A stretch of DNA of 63,676 bases from an uncultured Veillonellaceae bacterium (GCA_902801565.1 CADCIX010000014.1:1-63676); one strand, 5' to 3'; numbered from the stretch's first letter, positions 1 to 9,872 are shown. Numbers and translations are program-made. Notes: generated from the letters alone by a model not told the origin.

Positions 1-96
1 GAGACGGAAACCATAAAAAGTAAAGTAACCAATTGGATTGCCAGCCAGAGCAGGTATATCAAGGGATTGTTTCAAAATTTATGCTGGGAAAGTTGA
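1..96 (+). CDS. C-terminal end of an unidentified protein (partial)
   Basis: Frame 1 is open from the window edge to a TGA at 94-96 and gives about 31 residues ending NLCWES. A rho-independent terminator follows 15 bases later, which fits the end of a real gene. Too little is visible to name a family. Confidence 0.35.
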   Translation, partial: ETETIKSKVTNWIASQSRYIKGLFQNLCWES

Positions 97-110
97 GTAG
101 ATAACAAAGC

Positions 111-145
111 AAAAGCCTTCCTTGGATGGGGAAGGCTTTTGTTTA
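111..145 (+). terminator. Rho-independent terminator
   Basis: The stem AAAAGCCTTCC / GGAAGGCTTTT has a 7-8 base loop and is followed by T-rich sequence. It ends the transcript of the partial gene at the window edge. Confidence 0.8.
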
Positions 146-212
146 TGGAATCTCTTGATTTGTGGTATAATAATAAATAGAGAAAATCTTGATGGTTAGG
201 TGGGATCCGAAA

Positions 213-1040
213 GTGAAACGACAAAAGCGCATCGCGCTCATCAATGACATTACGGGCTTTGGGCGTTGTTCCATGACCGTAGAGCTGCCTCTTATTTCGG
301 CCATGAAGATACAGGCATGTCCTTTCCCGACAGCAATCCTGTCGGTGCATACGGGGTTTGAATCCCATTACATCGACGACTATACGGAGCGCATGCGCCC
401 CTATATGGAGAACTGGCAGGAGAACGGGCTGGAATTCGACGGCATCTGCACGGGATTTCTCGGTTCCGTGGAACAGATCGGGATTGTGGAGGATTTCATC
501 GCCCGGTTCAAAGGCGGGAACACGAAAGTCATGGTAGACCCTGTTATGGGGGATTATGGGAAACTTTATGCCTCGTATACGCCTGAGATGTGCAAGGAAA
601 TGAGAAAGCTCCTCGTCCATGCAGATCTCGTGACGCCGAATCTGACGGAGGCCTGCGAGCTCCTTGGCATCCCTTATCCCGAGGGAGGGATCGTGGCGGA
701 TGAGGAACTCCGGCAGATGGCGGAGGAACTTTCCAGTCGCGGCCCGCGCCAGGTGGTCATCACGGGGCTGCATGAGGAGGATTTCGTAGAGAATTTCATC
801 TATGAACGGGACCGTGGTACGGAGGTCCTGCGGGTGAAGCGGGTCGGTGATGACCGCTCCGGGTCAGGAGATGCCTTTGCCGCCATCGTTGCCGCCAGCC
901 TCGTGAACGGAGAGACCTTGAGCCAGGCCGTCCAGAAGGCGGCGATTTTCATCAGCAAGGTGCTCCGCTATGCGGTGGAGCTGGACCTGCCATGGAATTA
1001 TGGTCTGCCCTTTGAGGAATATCTTACGCAGTTGAAATAA
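213..1040 (+). CDS. Pyridoxamine/pyridoxine kinase, PdxY/PdxK type
   Basis: A ribokinase-fold ATP-dependent kinase that phosphorylates B6 vitamers for pyridoxal phosphate salvage in the cytoplasm. The N-terminus INDITGFGRCS, the VDPVMGDYGKLY segment, VTPNLTEACELLG and the C-terminal DDRSGSGDAFAA (anion hole and catalytic Asp) are typical. I chose the GTG at 213 because AGGTGG lies 9 bases upstream. In-frame TTG and ATG codons at 189 and 192 have no ribosome binding site. Length 275 residues, normal for the family. Single-gene unit closed by the terminator at 1055-1101. Confidence 0.88.
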   Translation: MKRQKRIALINDITGFGRCSMTVELPLISAMKIQACPFPTAILSVHTGFESHYIDDYTERMRPYMENWQENGLEFDGICTGFLGSVEQIGIVEDFIARFKGGNTKVMVDPVMGDYGKLYASYTPEMCKEMRKLLVHADLVTPNLTEACELLGIPYPEGGIVADEELRQMAEELSSRGPRQVVITGLHEEDFVENFIYERDRGTEVLRVKRVGDDRSGSGDAFAAIVAASLVNGETLSQAVQKAAIFISKVLRYAVELDLPWNYGLPFEEYLTQLK

Positions 1041-1054
1041 AGGATAAGGAACAG

Positions 1055-1101
1055 AAAAATCGGTATCGCCGGCAATTGCCTGCCGTGCGATACCGATTTT
1101 T
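1055..1101. terminator. Bidirectional rho-independent terminator
   Basis: The stem AAAAATCGGTATCGC / GCGATACCGATTTTT gives an A-tract on one side and a T-tract on the other. It can therefore end both the kinase gene (+) and the FtsA-like gene (-), which converge here. Confidence 0.9.
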
Positions 1102-1110
1102 TTACACGTC

Positions 1111-3735
1111 CTAATCATGCCGTATGAAGTCGGCGATGGAAGGTTTGTGGGGCTTGTCCTTCTGGGTTCCTCCCGGAGTGAAATTGTTATGGATCAGGTT
1201 GCTGAAGGGAGAGGGCTTGGAAGAAGGCATGGGGGGCGGCGTGGGAGCCGGGCTTGCGGCATCCGGTGCTGCACTGGGGGCAGGACTGGATGGCTCCTCT
1301 GTGCGTGAGGCCTTTATGGCGTCGCTTAGTCCCGGGATATTTGGGATGGAGGCAGCACTTGAAGAACTTGGCTTCGCCGCATTGTTGATGGCGGAAAGGG
1401 TCTGGACCCCTGCCGTATTGGTGGGTTTCGCCGCAGGTGCCTCATTTGGCGGCGGGGCAGAGGGGGAGCCGTCGATGGGGGTGAGGATGACATCGAGGGA
1501 ATCGCCGTTCTTCACCGGGTCGGTGAACTCTGCCGGTTGCTGGTTCACCAGCAGGGTGAACTTCATGCGGCTGGTGGCGGCGGGGGGCTGGAAATTCACG
1601 GCCAGCAGCGCATCGCTGACGGTGGTGGCGGTGCGCTCCGAGCGCACATAGCGCACATCGCAACCCTCCTCGATGAGGGTGCCGGGACTGGCATTCCGCC
1701 CGTTGACGATGAGCTCGATGCTGGCGGAGGGAATGCGGCATTCCGTCTTGTTGTAGTAGATGGTGAGGCTTGCCTCATTCTCCTTGATGTCCAGGATGTC
1801 GCCGAGTTTCGGGTTGTCGTTGCCGATGAACTCAATGCGGTCTCCTTCCTCGATGGTCTGGGAAATGGCGGCAGGTTCGTCGTTCAGCATGATTTCCGGC
1901 TTGCAGGCATAATGGGCCGTCTTGCCGTTGAGGGTATAGCGGATGCGTCGTCCCCCCGGAGAGTAGCCGGCGGATTTCAGAACCTCCCCCAGTGTCTTCG
2001 GTTCGCGGCTCTCCACGATATCCCCGTCGGCGAGAGCCCGGTCCATCTGGGCAGGCTCCCCGTTGACGAAGAGCTGCTGCTGGATGCTCTTTTCCTCCCC
2101 GTTGATCTGGATGTTGTAGGCATCGGCACCCGTCACCACGTCCTTGAGCCGGACCACAGGGGTGGTGCCGTTCTTGCCGGGAACAATGGAGATGCGGCTG
2201 TCGTTCTGGACAGGGGTGTCCAGGCTGGCGGCATTTCCATCAATGGTGATCTGGGCAAGGGTTCCCATGGTGCCGGGGAAGAATTTCTTCTCGCCCTTCA
2301 CCGTGACCATGAGGCCAAGTCCCGGATGCCCATTGAACTTCCGAAGCTGGATGCCGGCATTGAGCAGGGCATCGGAAACCGTAAGCTCGCGGAAATTGAA
2401 CAGACTGTATTCCTCGTCGTTGACATAGACGGAGAGGAAATGGAGGGTGTTGATGGAGGCGATCTTCAGGATGCCCAGCGGGGTCACCGCATCCGGTGAC
2501 TGCAGGGGCTCGGGGATTTCCTCGATGCCGTCCACCTTGTCGGGATGGCGTACGGCCACGCGGTTCTCCGGCATGGAAAGTCCTTCCGCGACAAAGGTGC
2601 TGAGCCTTGGCGTCAGGGAGCCGCCACCCACCAGCATGACGGCCTGTGGCGCCTCGCCGTTGAGCTCCAGGATTTGCTTGGAGATGGCATTGGCAAGATT
2701 CTGGACGTTGGGCAGGATGGGATTGATGATTTCCTCGGCGGTGAGGTCATAGCTTGCGCCGAGGATGTCCGAGAAGGAGGCGCCTTCCCCGTTGGCGGCC
2801 TTGCGCTTGATGCTTTCCGCCACGTTGAAGTCCAGCAGGAATCGTTGGGAAATGGCCTCCGTGATCTCGTCGCCGGCCAGGGGAACCATGCCGTAGGCGA
2901 TGACGGAGCCGTTCTTTGTGATGGCCACGTCGGAGGTTCCCGCGCCGATATCCACCAGCACCAGATTCAGGTGGCGCATGGTGGGCGGAATCAGGACGTT
3001 GATGGCGGCGATGGGCTCCAGGGTCAGGGCACGCATGTCGAGCTCCGATGCGTGCAGTGCCGACTGCATGGAGTCAATGACCTGGCGGGGCAGGAAGGTG
3101 GCGATGACCGATGCCTTTGCAATCTTTCCACGCTGTCCCACAAGGGATTTCAAGGGGATGTCGTCGAGAATGTACTTGATGGTGCTGTAGCCCACGCAGT
3201 AATAGCGCGTGGGGTCCTCCACCGTGTGGGAGGATGCCAGCTTTGCCTGTGCAGCCTGCACCCCTGCGAAGTCCAGGCTGCGCTCCTGCTCCGCGGTGAT
3301 GATGCCGTTCACGGCGACTTCCGCCTCGGCGGTCATGGTGTAGAGGGCGCGTCCTGCAGCTGCGACGGCTGCGCTGGTGATGGGGCCGGTCTCCTTTACG
3401 AGAGTCTCCTTGACCTCGCGGATGATGGCAGCCACCTGAGGGACATCGTGGATCTGCCCGTCCAGCATGGCCCGTGTCTTGTGTTCCTGACGGGTGGTGG
3501 CAATGATGTCAAGCTGCCCGTCGTCATTCGTTTCTGCCACGATGCCGATGACACTGCGGGTGCCGATGTCCAGGGAGAAAATACGCTCCGAAGATTCTTT
3601 CTTGCTCTTGGGCGCAGGATTTTTCTCCGCAGATGAGGCCGTTTTGTTTTCCAGGACGCTCTTGCGGGGCTTTCCGGTTCTGTGGCTTGCCTGTGATGTA
3701 TCCAGATGGAGTGGTGCTTTTTTTGTCTTGGCCAT
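1111..3735 (-). CDS. Large FtsA/PilM-like actin-fold ATPase with repeated C-terminal domains
   Basis: 874 residues, about twice the length of FtsA. Residues about 50-430 are an actin-like ATPase of the FtsA/PilM group: phosphate-1 FSLDIGTRSVIGIV, phosphate-2 LVLVDIGAGTSDVAI, adenosine motif VMLVGGGS. The segment 430-760 holds at least four divergent repeats, each opening like TVSDALLNAG, TLGEVLKSAG, KLGDILDI or TVSDALLAVN. They look like small beta-rich modules of the beta-grasp/ThiS sort, but that is inference. The tail is rich in Pro/Ala/Ser. Start ATG with GGAG upstream. Divergent from the DAK2 gene. A role in division or envelope assembly is likely; the exact one is unknown. Confidence 0.75.
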   Translation of the reverse strand: MAKTKKAPLHLDTSQASHRTGKPRKSVLENKTASSAEKNPAPKSKKESSERIFSLDIGTRSVIGIVAETNDDGQLDIIATTRQEHKTRAMLDGQIHDVPQVAAIIREVKETLVKETGPITSAAVAAAGRALYTMTAEAEVAVNGIITAEQERSLDFAGVQAAQAKLASSHTVEDPTRYYCVGYSTIKYILDDIPLKSLVGQRGKIAKASVIATFLPRQVIDSMQSALHASELDMRALTLEPIAAINVLIPPTMRHLNLVLVDIGAGTSDVAITKNGSVIAYGMVPLAGDEITEAISQRFLLDFNVAESIKRKAANGEGASFSDILGASYDLTAEEIINPILPNVQNLANAISKQILELNGEAPQAVMLVGGGSLTPRLSTFVAEGLSMPENRVAVRHPDKVDGIEEIPEPLQSPDAVTPLGILKIASINTLHFLSVYVNDEEYSLFNFRELTVSDALLNAGIQLRKFNGHPGLGLMVTVKGEKKFFPGTMGTLAQITIDGNAASLDTPVQNDSRISIVPGKNGTTPVVRLKDVVTGADAYNIQINGEEKSIQQQLFVNGEPAQMDRALADGDIVESREPKTLGEVLKSAGYSPGGRRIRYTLNGKTAHYACKPEIMLNDEPAAISQTIEEGDRIEFIGNDNPKLGDILDIKENEASLTIYYNKTECRIPSASIELIVNGRNASPGTLIEEGCDVRYVRSERTATTVSDALLAVNFQPPAATSRMKFTLLVNQQPAEFTDPVKNGDSLDVILTPIDGSPSAPPPNEAPAAKPTNTAGVQTLSAINNAAKPSSSSAASIPNIPGLSDAIKASRTEEPSSPAPSAAPDAASPAPTPPPMPSSKPSPFSNLIHNNFTPGGTQKDKPHKPSIADFIRHD

Positions 3736-3884
3736 GAAAAAACTCCTTATGAATTGATTTCATAGTAAAAATTCCGTAGAAAAAGGTGATTCTTATTATT
3801 TCGCGAATATATACATAGAATCCTGTTTTTGATGAAAAATTTGCAGTTGAGAATATGTCTGCAGAAAAGATTGGATGTGATGGT

Positions 3885-5138
3885 ATGACAGGAAACAAAG
3901 AAGTGATTACGGGCAGCGATTTCAAGCGCATGATAGCGGGGGCCTACAGCGAATTGTTGCTGGAATATGAAAATATCAACCAGATGCAGGGCGGCGGGCA
4001 ATTCCCCGGGACCCATATTTTGAGAACCATGGGGGCTGCCATCATGCCCTTGGCGGATGTGAGGGACAGCAGCATCGGCGGACTGGCCCGCCGTATATCC
4101 ACGGCTGCGCTCTTTGGGGCGCGGGGGAATGCCGGTGTGGTGCTTTCACAGCTCCTTCGCGGTATCAGCAAGGGTCTTTCGGGAAAGTACGAGGCCACCT
4201 CGTCGGAATTCGGCAAGGCCTTCCAGTACGGCATCCTCTACGCAGAACGCGTGATCCATGGAGGAGCAGAGCATCCCTTCATCACGGTTGCAAAAGCAGT
4301 GGCGAAGGGAGCCTACCATGCGGTGCGCGCCAATCTTCCTATCACGGAGATTCTTGCGGCGGCCATGGAAGCAGGCAGGTCGGCCATGGAAAAACTGGAG
4401 GGGCATGATGCCGGTGCGGGAATCATGTTCATCTTCCTCAAGGGCTGCCTGAACGGGCTGGACGGGAATTTTGTCTCCCCGGCGGTAAGCCTTTCCCTTG
4501 GGATAACGGCAACCAAGGGCGGCATGCCGGATCCCAGGGAGGATCTGGTCCGTCCCTATTGTGTGCGGTTCCGTGCGAAAAACCAGAAGATCACTGTGCA
4601 GGAAATGGAACGGCAGCTGAAGGATTTTGGGATCTTTGCCCTGGTGGAGCGCCGGGAAAACGGCATCCATGTGCACATCCATACCGATCATCCGGGGAAA
4701 CTCATGGAATGGGCCATTGGTGTAGGTCCCCTTCGCGACATCCACATCACGAACATGTCCGAACCTCATGCCCTCGGCATCCATGATGCCATCATGCCGG
4801 TGGCGGCAGTGGCCGTGGCAGAAGGAAAAGAAGAAGCCCGCAGGATGCAGGAGGCGGGTGCCCATGTCATCGTGACGGGAACCCGGGACCGCTGCCCGTC
4901 CGTGGCGGAACTGGTAGGGGCGGCGCACAGCGATTTTGCCTCCCATTACGTGCTGGTGGCCCCCAGTGCTGATTACTGGATGGTGTTCCGCCAGGCAAAG
5001 CACATGCTGGAGGATCGGGTGGAACTGGTCCTCTGTGAGGACGCGGAAGCCCAGGAAAGGGCACTCAAGGCATTCAATGGCGAAAAGAACGTATCGGAGA
5101 ATGCCCTTGCCATGCTGCAGGCGGCCAAACAAGCATAA
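3885..5138 (+). CDS. DAK2-domain protein, FakA-like, with a degenerate metal-binding motif
   Basis: Resembles the DAK2 domain and following region of FakA (YloV), the kinase half of bacterial fatty acid kinase. Conserved parts: ITGSDFKRMI at the N-terminus, GARGNAGVVLSQLLRGIS, the GHDAGAGIMFI segment, and the later IHTDHPG region. At the usual PDGDTGTNM loop, whose aspartates bind Mg-ATP, this protein has QGGGQFPGTHILRTM, so the aspartates are missing. Catalysis is doubtful. No fatty-acid-binding DegV gene is nearby. ATG 3885 gives the usual spacing to ITGSDF; an in-frame ATG at 3855 is the alternative. About 417 residues against about 550 for FakA. Confidence 0.65.
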   Translation: MTGNKEVITGSDFKRMIAGAYSELLLEYENINQMQGGGQFPGTHILRTMGAAIMPLADVRDSSIGGLARRISTAALFGARGNAGVVLSQLLRGISKGLSGKYEATSSEFGKAFQYGILYAERVIHGGAEHPFITVAKAVAKGAYHAVRANLPITEILAAAMEAGRSAMEKLEGHDAGAGIMFIFLKGCLNGLDGNFVSPAVSLSLGITATKGGMPDPREDLVRPYCVRFRAKNQKITVQEMERQLKDFGIFALVERRENGIHVHIHTDHPGKLMEWAIGVGPLRDIHITNMSEPHALGIHDAIMPVAAVAVAEGKEEARRMQEAGAHVIVTGTRDRCPSVAELVGAAHSDFASHYVLVAPSADYWMVFRQAKHMLEDRVELVLCEDAEAQERALKAFNGEKNVSENALAMLQAAKQA

Positions 5139-5147
5139 ATCGTAGAT

Positions 5148-6197
5148 TCAGAAAAGGAGTTCCTTGAGCTTTTTGGCCACGGTTTCGGGCTGGATGGCAT
5201 TCATGCAGGCATTCGTTTGATGCCTGCATTTTGTTTTGCAGCAGTTCGTGCAGTCATGAGGACTCAGGATGAAGTGATGCCCGGGTGTCAAGGGACCGTA
5301 AATATTGGGGTGGGTAGGTCCCCAGAGGCTCAGGGTGGGGAGCCCGACGGCCTCCGCGATGTAAAGGGGCCCGGTGTCGCCCGTGAGTAGCAGGGAAGCA
5401 GTTCTGAAAAGGGCCGCCAGTTCCATGAGGCTGGTCTCTCCTGCAATAGACAAGGACCTTTGTATATGGGATTGCGCTCTTTTTATGTAGGGAATGTCCT
5501 GTCTGGCCCCACAGAAGACAATCTGGATATCGGTGGGGAGGGCTTTCAGGGCCATGCCGAAGGCATCGGGCCCCCAATTTTTATCCGGCCAGGTGGTACG
5601 TGTATTGACCATCAGGATGGGACGCGATATATTAATGTTGTGCTTCTTCCAGAAAATCCCGGCGAAATCTTTCATCTTCCGAGGGACGGAAAGAGAAAGT
5701 CCTGCATTGAATTCCTTGATGCCAAGCGGCATCAGGGCCGTCCGGTAGCGATGAATCTTGTGCGGGCTCTCGATGTTCGGCGCGACTTCTGTCATGAAAA
5801 GGCTGTTTCCCTCATGCCGCTCATGGATGCCGATGCGGCGCTTTGCACCGCTGAACCGTGTGAGGAGACCAGTGAGGAAAAGCCCCTGGATATCCAGGGC
5901 GATATCGAATTCATAGGCCTTCAGCAAGGTGCGCGCTTCCATCAGGCAACGCCATGCACCGAGGAGATTCCTGTGAAAAAATGCCTCGTCCATGGGGCGT
6001 CGATCCCAGACGAGCAGGCGATTGATGTCCTTGTTCCCACTCAACAATTCACTGGCGGGGGGGCTTGCCAACCATGTGACATGGCAGTCAGGAACGTGTT
6101 CCTTCAGATTGCGTACAACATCGGTGGCATGCAGCACATCCCCGATGGCACTGAGACGGACCACGAGTATCCTGGCGTGTTCCGGTATGGTAGACAT
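5148..6197 (-). CDS. Glycosyltransferase family 9 (heptosyltransferase-like)
   Basis: A 349-residue GT-B glycosyltransferase of the WaaC/WaaF/RfaQ group, which adds heptose or a similar sugar to the lipopolysaccharide core on the cytoplasmic face of the inner membrane. The N-terminal ILVVRLSAIGDVLHATDV and the C-terminal nucleotide-sugar site TGDTGPLYIAEAVGLPTLSL, then WGPTHPNIYGP, are clear. A Cys-rich tail (CTNCCKTKCRHQTNACM) resembles other family 9 members. Tail-to-tail with the DAK2 gene, 9 bases apart. Supports a Gram-negative-type envelope. Confidence 0.85.
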   Translation of the reverse strand: MSTIPEHARILVVRLSAIGDVLHATDVVRNLKEHVPDCHVTWLASPPASELLSGNKDINRLLVWDRRPMDEAFFHRNLLGAWRCLMEARTLLKAYEFDIALDIQGLFLTGLLTRFSGAKRRIGIHERHEGNSLFMTEVAPNIESPHKIHRYRTALMPLGIKEFNAGLSLSVPRKMKDFAGIFWKKHNINISRPILMVNTRTTWPDKNWGPDAFGMALKALPTDIQIVFCGARQDIPYIKRAQSHIQRSLSIAGETSLMELAALFRTASLLLTGDTGPLYIAEAVGLPTLSLWGPTHPNIYGPLTPGHHFILSPHDCTNCCKTKCRHQTNACMNAIQPETVAKKLKELLF

Positions 6198-6365
6198 TGT
6201 TCTTTTTTCACTTCGCTTTAAGTTCAGATGCTTTCACGTCAAATCATGTGCAAAGTATACTACAGCGTGATATTATGTGCAACAAGAGATTTTTGGTAAA
6301 AAGGAAATCATGGGGACGTTGTCGAATTTTTATAAATTATGATATTTGAACTGGAGGAAAGGGCA

Positions 6366-9300
6366 TTGTTGAAGGAGATCACGATACAGTCATTGGCAAC
6401 AGAGGCAGCCTATGTGCGGGGATGCCGTGATTATAAGAAGAGGCTGGTGCGGGGGTTTCAGGAGAAAAAGGCACCACTTCCCTCCTATGAGGCCTTCGTT
6501 GCCAATGATGGGCAGGGTTATAGCAAGGCCGGTGTGGTGCTCTCGCGCAGTGGGAATTCTGTGGAATCCTATTCCTGTGACTGCCCTTCCGCTGCTGTCC
6601 ATCTGGAGGCATGCCATCATGTGGTGGCTCTTTTGAAGGCCGTGCAGTCGGAGCAGAAAGAACATGGGAATCCCCATGTGGAAGAATCAAGGAGCTCCGC
6701 GAAACGAGAATTGCAGAGACGGGACTACGCTGCGGGGGAGAGGATGCTGCGTATTTTCGATGACGCTGCCTCCGAGGAAGGGGTTCCCCAGATTTTGCGG
6801 CTGGAGCCGCATCTTATTGTGCAGAATCTCTATTATCGCCGCATTTGCTGGCTGGAGTTTCGCATCGGGCAGCAGAAGCTCTATGTCATGAGGAATTTGC
6901 AGGATTTCATGAGGTATGCAGAAGAAGGCCGCGAGATGAAGTTCGGCAAGGATCTCACGGTGGACACGGCCCGCATGCGGTTTGAGGATGAGATATCCCA
7001 AGGCTTATGGAAGATGCTGCTTCGTACCTGGAAGGATGAGATGGGAGAAAGGGAAGAGCGGTTTGGTCTGCGGTATTATGGAGGAGGCGCCGGGGGCAGC
7101 TTCAACCAGAGGCAGTTTCGCCTGTCAGAGGGGCGGCTCCTGGATTTCCTGAACCTTATGGGCAATCAGGAGTTTCTTTTCACCTATGGGGAAGAAGGGG
7201 AAAGGCGAATCAAGACCATACGGTCAAATCCCCATTTCCGGATTGAGGTGGAGGATCATGGCGGCTCCGGCAGCATCAGCCTCGTGAATGAAAGACTCGT
7301 CCCTTTGGACAATGACTGCCGCATGCTTTACGGTGAGGACTTCATCTATCTTCTGGAGGAAGATTTTGCACGGGAGGCGAAGCTGCTTTTGGGGGCATTT
7401 CCCAAGGAGAAGCGTGTCTACATGGACAGCGCCCATATGGCGCGTTTCTTTGGGGAGCTCCTGCCACGCATCCAGCGGTCTGCAGAGGTGAAGGTGGCGG
7501 ATACCTTCCAGACGCGCTTCTTGCTGGAGCCCTTGCAGGCGGAGTTCTACCTGGACTATTTCGGCGATGGGCTGGAGGTCCGTCCTGTGTTCCGCTATGG
7601 GGAGAGCAGGTTCAACCCGTTGCTGCAAAAGGAACCGACACCGCCCAAGGGGCGTATCATTGTGCGGGACAAACCTTTGGAAACGAAGTTCCTGAACTAT
7701 TTCCACACCTATGGATTTCGGGAAGAGCATGGCCGCATGCTCCAGCCGGAGGAGGAAAGGAGTTATGCTTTCCTGACGGAGGCACTGCCGGGATTGGCGG
7801 AGACGGCGGATATCTTCTATGCGGATTCCTTTGAGAAGAAGCCTGTGAGGAAGATGCCGAAGATCACGGCGGGGGTCAGTGTCAATGACAGCAATCTCCT
7901 GGAGGTGACCTTCAGCGCAAAGGACATCGATTTCGATGAACTCATGGACATACTGGCAGACTACCGGCAGAAACGGCGTTATCATCGTATGTCGGACGGG
8001 ACCTTTGTGACCTTGGAGGAACAGCAGCTTTCCGCCCTGGCGGACTTTGTGGAAAACACGGGGCTCAAGAAGGGCATGGCGGATGAGGAGCGAAGGGTGC
8101 AGCTTTCCCTGTCCCATGCCATGTATCTCGACGAGCTGGCGCGGGAGGATGAGAGCCTCCGGCTGGAGCGCAGCAAGCGTTTCCGGGCGATGGTGCGGGA
8201 TATCCGTCATCCAGGGGATGTGGAAGTGGAGGTGCCGGAGAGCCTCCGCGGTGTCCTTCGGGATTATCAGGTGACGGGATTTGGCTGGCTGTCCGCCCTG
8301 GCGAATTGCGGGCTGGGAGGAATCCTGGCCGATGACATGGGCCTGGGGAAGACCTTGCAGGTCATTGCCTTCCTGCTGGCCCATCGGGAGGAAGGGAAAC
8401 CGCCATCTCTTGTGGTAGTGCCTACGTCCCTCATGTACAACTGGATGGAGGAGATCCATCGATTTGCGCCGGAGCTCAAGGCCGCCGTGGTGGCGGGAAC
8501 CAAGTCAGAGCGGGAGAGTGCTCTGGAGAAACTGGACGAGGGAATGGATGTCATCATCACTACCTATAATATGCTGAAGCGGGATATCGACCTCTATCGG
8601 GAGAAGGAATTCCGCTTCTGTTTCCTGGATGAGGCCCAGCACATCAAGAATCCCGTGACCCAGAATGCCCGTTCCGTGAAGAAGCTCAAGACCAATGGCT
8701 ATTTTGCACTGACGGGGACGCCCATCGAGAATACGCTGACAGAGCTTTGGTCGATTTTTGATTTCCTCATGCCGGGATATCTTGGCAACCATGCCAAGTT
8801 CAAGCAGCGATATGAGATTCCCATTGTCCGGGCGCAGGATGTCCATGCCATGAAGGACCTTAAGCGCCATGTGATGCCTTTCATCCTGCGGCGCATGAAA
8901 AAGGATGTGCTGCAGGAACTTCCCGACAAGGTGGAAAGCCGAAGGACCAATGAGATGACGCCGAAGCAGGCGAAGATCTATCGCGCTTACTTTCTCAAGA
9001 GCCAGAAGGAGTTTGCCCAGGCGATGCAGGAGGCAGGTTTTGAGGAATCCCGCATCAAGATTCTCGCTATTCTGACCCGGCTGAGGCAGATTGCCTGCGA
9101 TCCTTCCCTCTTCCTTGAGGATTACGATGGAGGCTCCGGCAAGCTGGACATGCTGGAGGAAGTGGTGGAGGAAGCGGTTTCCGGCGGTCATCGCATGCTG
9201 GTATTCTCGCAGTTCACGAGCATGCTCAAAAACATTGCAAGGCGTCTGGATACTATCTATGTGCGCTATTTCTACCTGGATGGCAGTACGCCAGCCATGG

Positions 9301-9647
9301 AACGGCTGCATCTCGTGAAGGAGTTCAATGCAGGGCAGGTGCCTGTGTTCCTCATATCCCTCAAGGCGGGAGGGACGGGGCTCAATCTCACGGGGGCGGA
9401 CATGGTCATCCATTATGACCCCTGGTGGAATCCCGCCGTGGAGGACCAGGCAACGGACAGGGCCTACCGCATCGGACAGCAGAAAAATGTCCAGGTCCTG
9501 AAGTTCATCACGAAGGATACGGTGGAAGAAAAGATCTATCAGTTGCAGGAGAAGAAAAAATCTCTTGTGGACCAGATGATACAACCGGGAGAAAACTTTT
9601 TGTCGAAGCTTACAGAGGACGAGATTCGCGATTTGTTCCATCTGTGA
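6366..9647 (+). CDS. SNF2-family ATPase with N-terminal SWIM zinc finger
   Basis: A DNA-dependent ATPase/translocase of the RapA/HepA-like SNF2 group. The SWIM zinc finger YSCDCPSAAVHLEACHHV lies near residue 75. A long middle region follows, then the SNF2 core with Walker A ADDMGLGKTLQ, DEAQ box FLDEAQHIKN, motif III ALTGTPIENT and motif VI QATDRAYRIGQQ. I favour TTG 6366 as start because GGAGGAAA lies 8 bases before it; ATG 6339 has no ribosome binding site. About 1093 residues. Such proteins probably remodel protein-DNA complexes; the target is unknown. Confidence 0.85.
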   Translation: MLKEITIQSLATEAAYVRGCRDYKKRLVRGFQEKKAPLPSYEAFVANDGQGYSKAGVVLSRSGNSVESYSCDCPSAAVHLEACHHVVALLKAVQSEQKEHGNPHVEESRSSAKRELQRRDYAAGERMLRIFDDAASEEGVPQILRLEPHLIVQNLYYRRICWLEFRIGQQKLYVMRNLQDFMRYAEEGREMKFGKDLTVDTARMRFEDEISQGLWKMLLRTWKDEMGEREERFGLRYYGGGAGGSFNQRQFRLSEGRLLDFLNLMGNQEFLFTYGEEGERRIKTIRSNPHFRIEVEDHGGSGSISLVNERLVPLDNDCRMLYGEDFIYLLEEDFAREAKLLLGAFPKEKRVYMDSAHMARFFGELLPRIQRSAEVKVADTFQTRFLLEPLQAEFYLDYFGDGLEVRPVFRYGESRFNPLLQKEPTPPKGRIIVRDKPLETKFLNYFHTYGFREEHGRMLQPEEERSYAFLTEALPGLAETADIFYADSFEKKPVRKMPKITAGVSVNDSNLLEVTFSAKDIDFDELMDILADYRQKRRYHRMSDGTFVTLEEQQLSALADFVENTGLKKGMADEERRVQLSLSHAMYLDELAREDESLRLERSKRFRAMVRDIRHPGDVEVEVPESLRGVLRDYQVTGFGWLSALANCGLGGILADDMGLGKTLQVIAFLLAHREEGKPPSLVVVPTSLMYNWMEEIHRFAPELKAAVVAGTKSERESALEKLDEGMDVIITTYNMLKRDIDLYREKEFRFCFLDEAQHIKNPVTQNARSVKKLKTNGYFALTGTPIENTLTELWSIFDFLMPGYLGNHAKFKQRYEIPIVRAQDVHAMKDLKRHVMPFILRRMKKDVLQELPDKVESRRTNEMTPKQAKIYRAYFLKSQKEFAQAMQEAGFEESRIKILAILTRLRQIACDPSLFLEDYDGGSGKLDMLEEVVEEAVSGGHRMLVFSQFTSMLKNIARRLDTIYVRYFYLDGSTPAMERLHLVKEFNAGQVPVFLISLKAGGTGLNLTGADMVIHYDPWWNPAVEDQATDRAYRIGQQKNVQVLKFITKDTVEEKIYQLQEKKKSLVDQMIQPGENFLSKLTEDEIRDLFHL

Positions 9648-9701
9648 GGCTGATTTCCTGTTCCTTTCCTGCATGTACTTTCAGGAAAGGAGGGGATGGA
9701 A

Positions 9702-9872
9702 ATGGCAGACTATCTGAATGCCGTGGGAAACCTGGGATTCCCGATTGCTGTGACAGCATTTTTGCTGGTGCGTATCGAGGGGAAGCTTGGTGCGCTAAAC
9801 GACAGCATCCAGCAGCTGACCCAGACGATTGCCCGAAAGCAGGGGAATGGATGTGATGGGACGAGCCCGTAG
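9702..9872 (+). CDS. YvrJ family small membrane protein
   Basis: 56 residues, too short for routine ORF calling. The sequence NLGFPIAVTAFLLVRIEGKL matches the YvrJ family pattern: one short membrane helix followed by a charged helix. A strong AAGGAGG sits 8 bases before ATG 9702 (the ATG at 9696 is too close to it). It lies between the helicase and the SGNH hydrolase, probably co-transcribed with the latter. Function unknown in all species. Confidence 0.75.
   Translation: MADYLNAVGNLGFPIAVTAFLLVRIEGKLGALNDSIQQLTQTIARKQGNGCDGTSP

Noticed and set aside
2545-3636. A 363-codon plus-strand ORF inside the FtsA-like gene
   Set aside because: Low-complexity His/Gly-rich translation typical of an antisense shadow.
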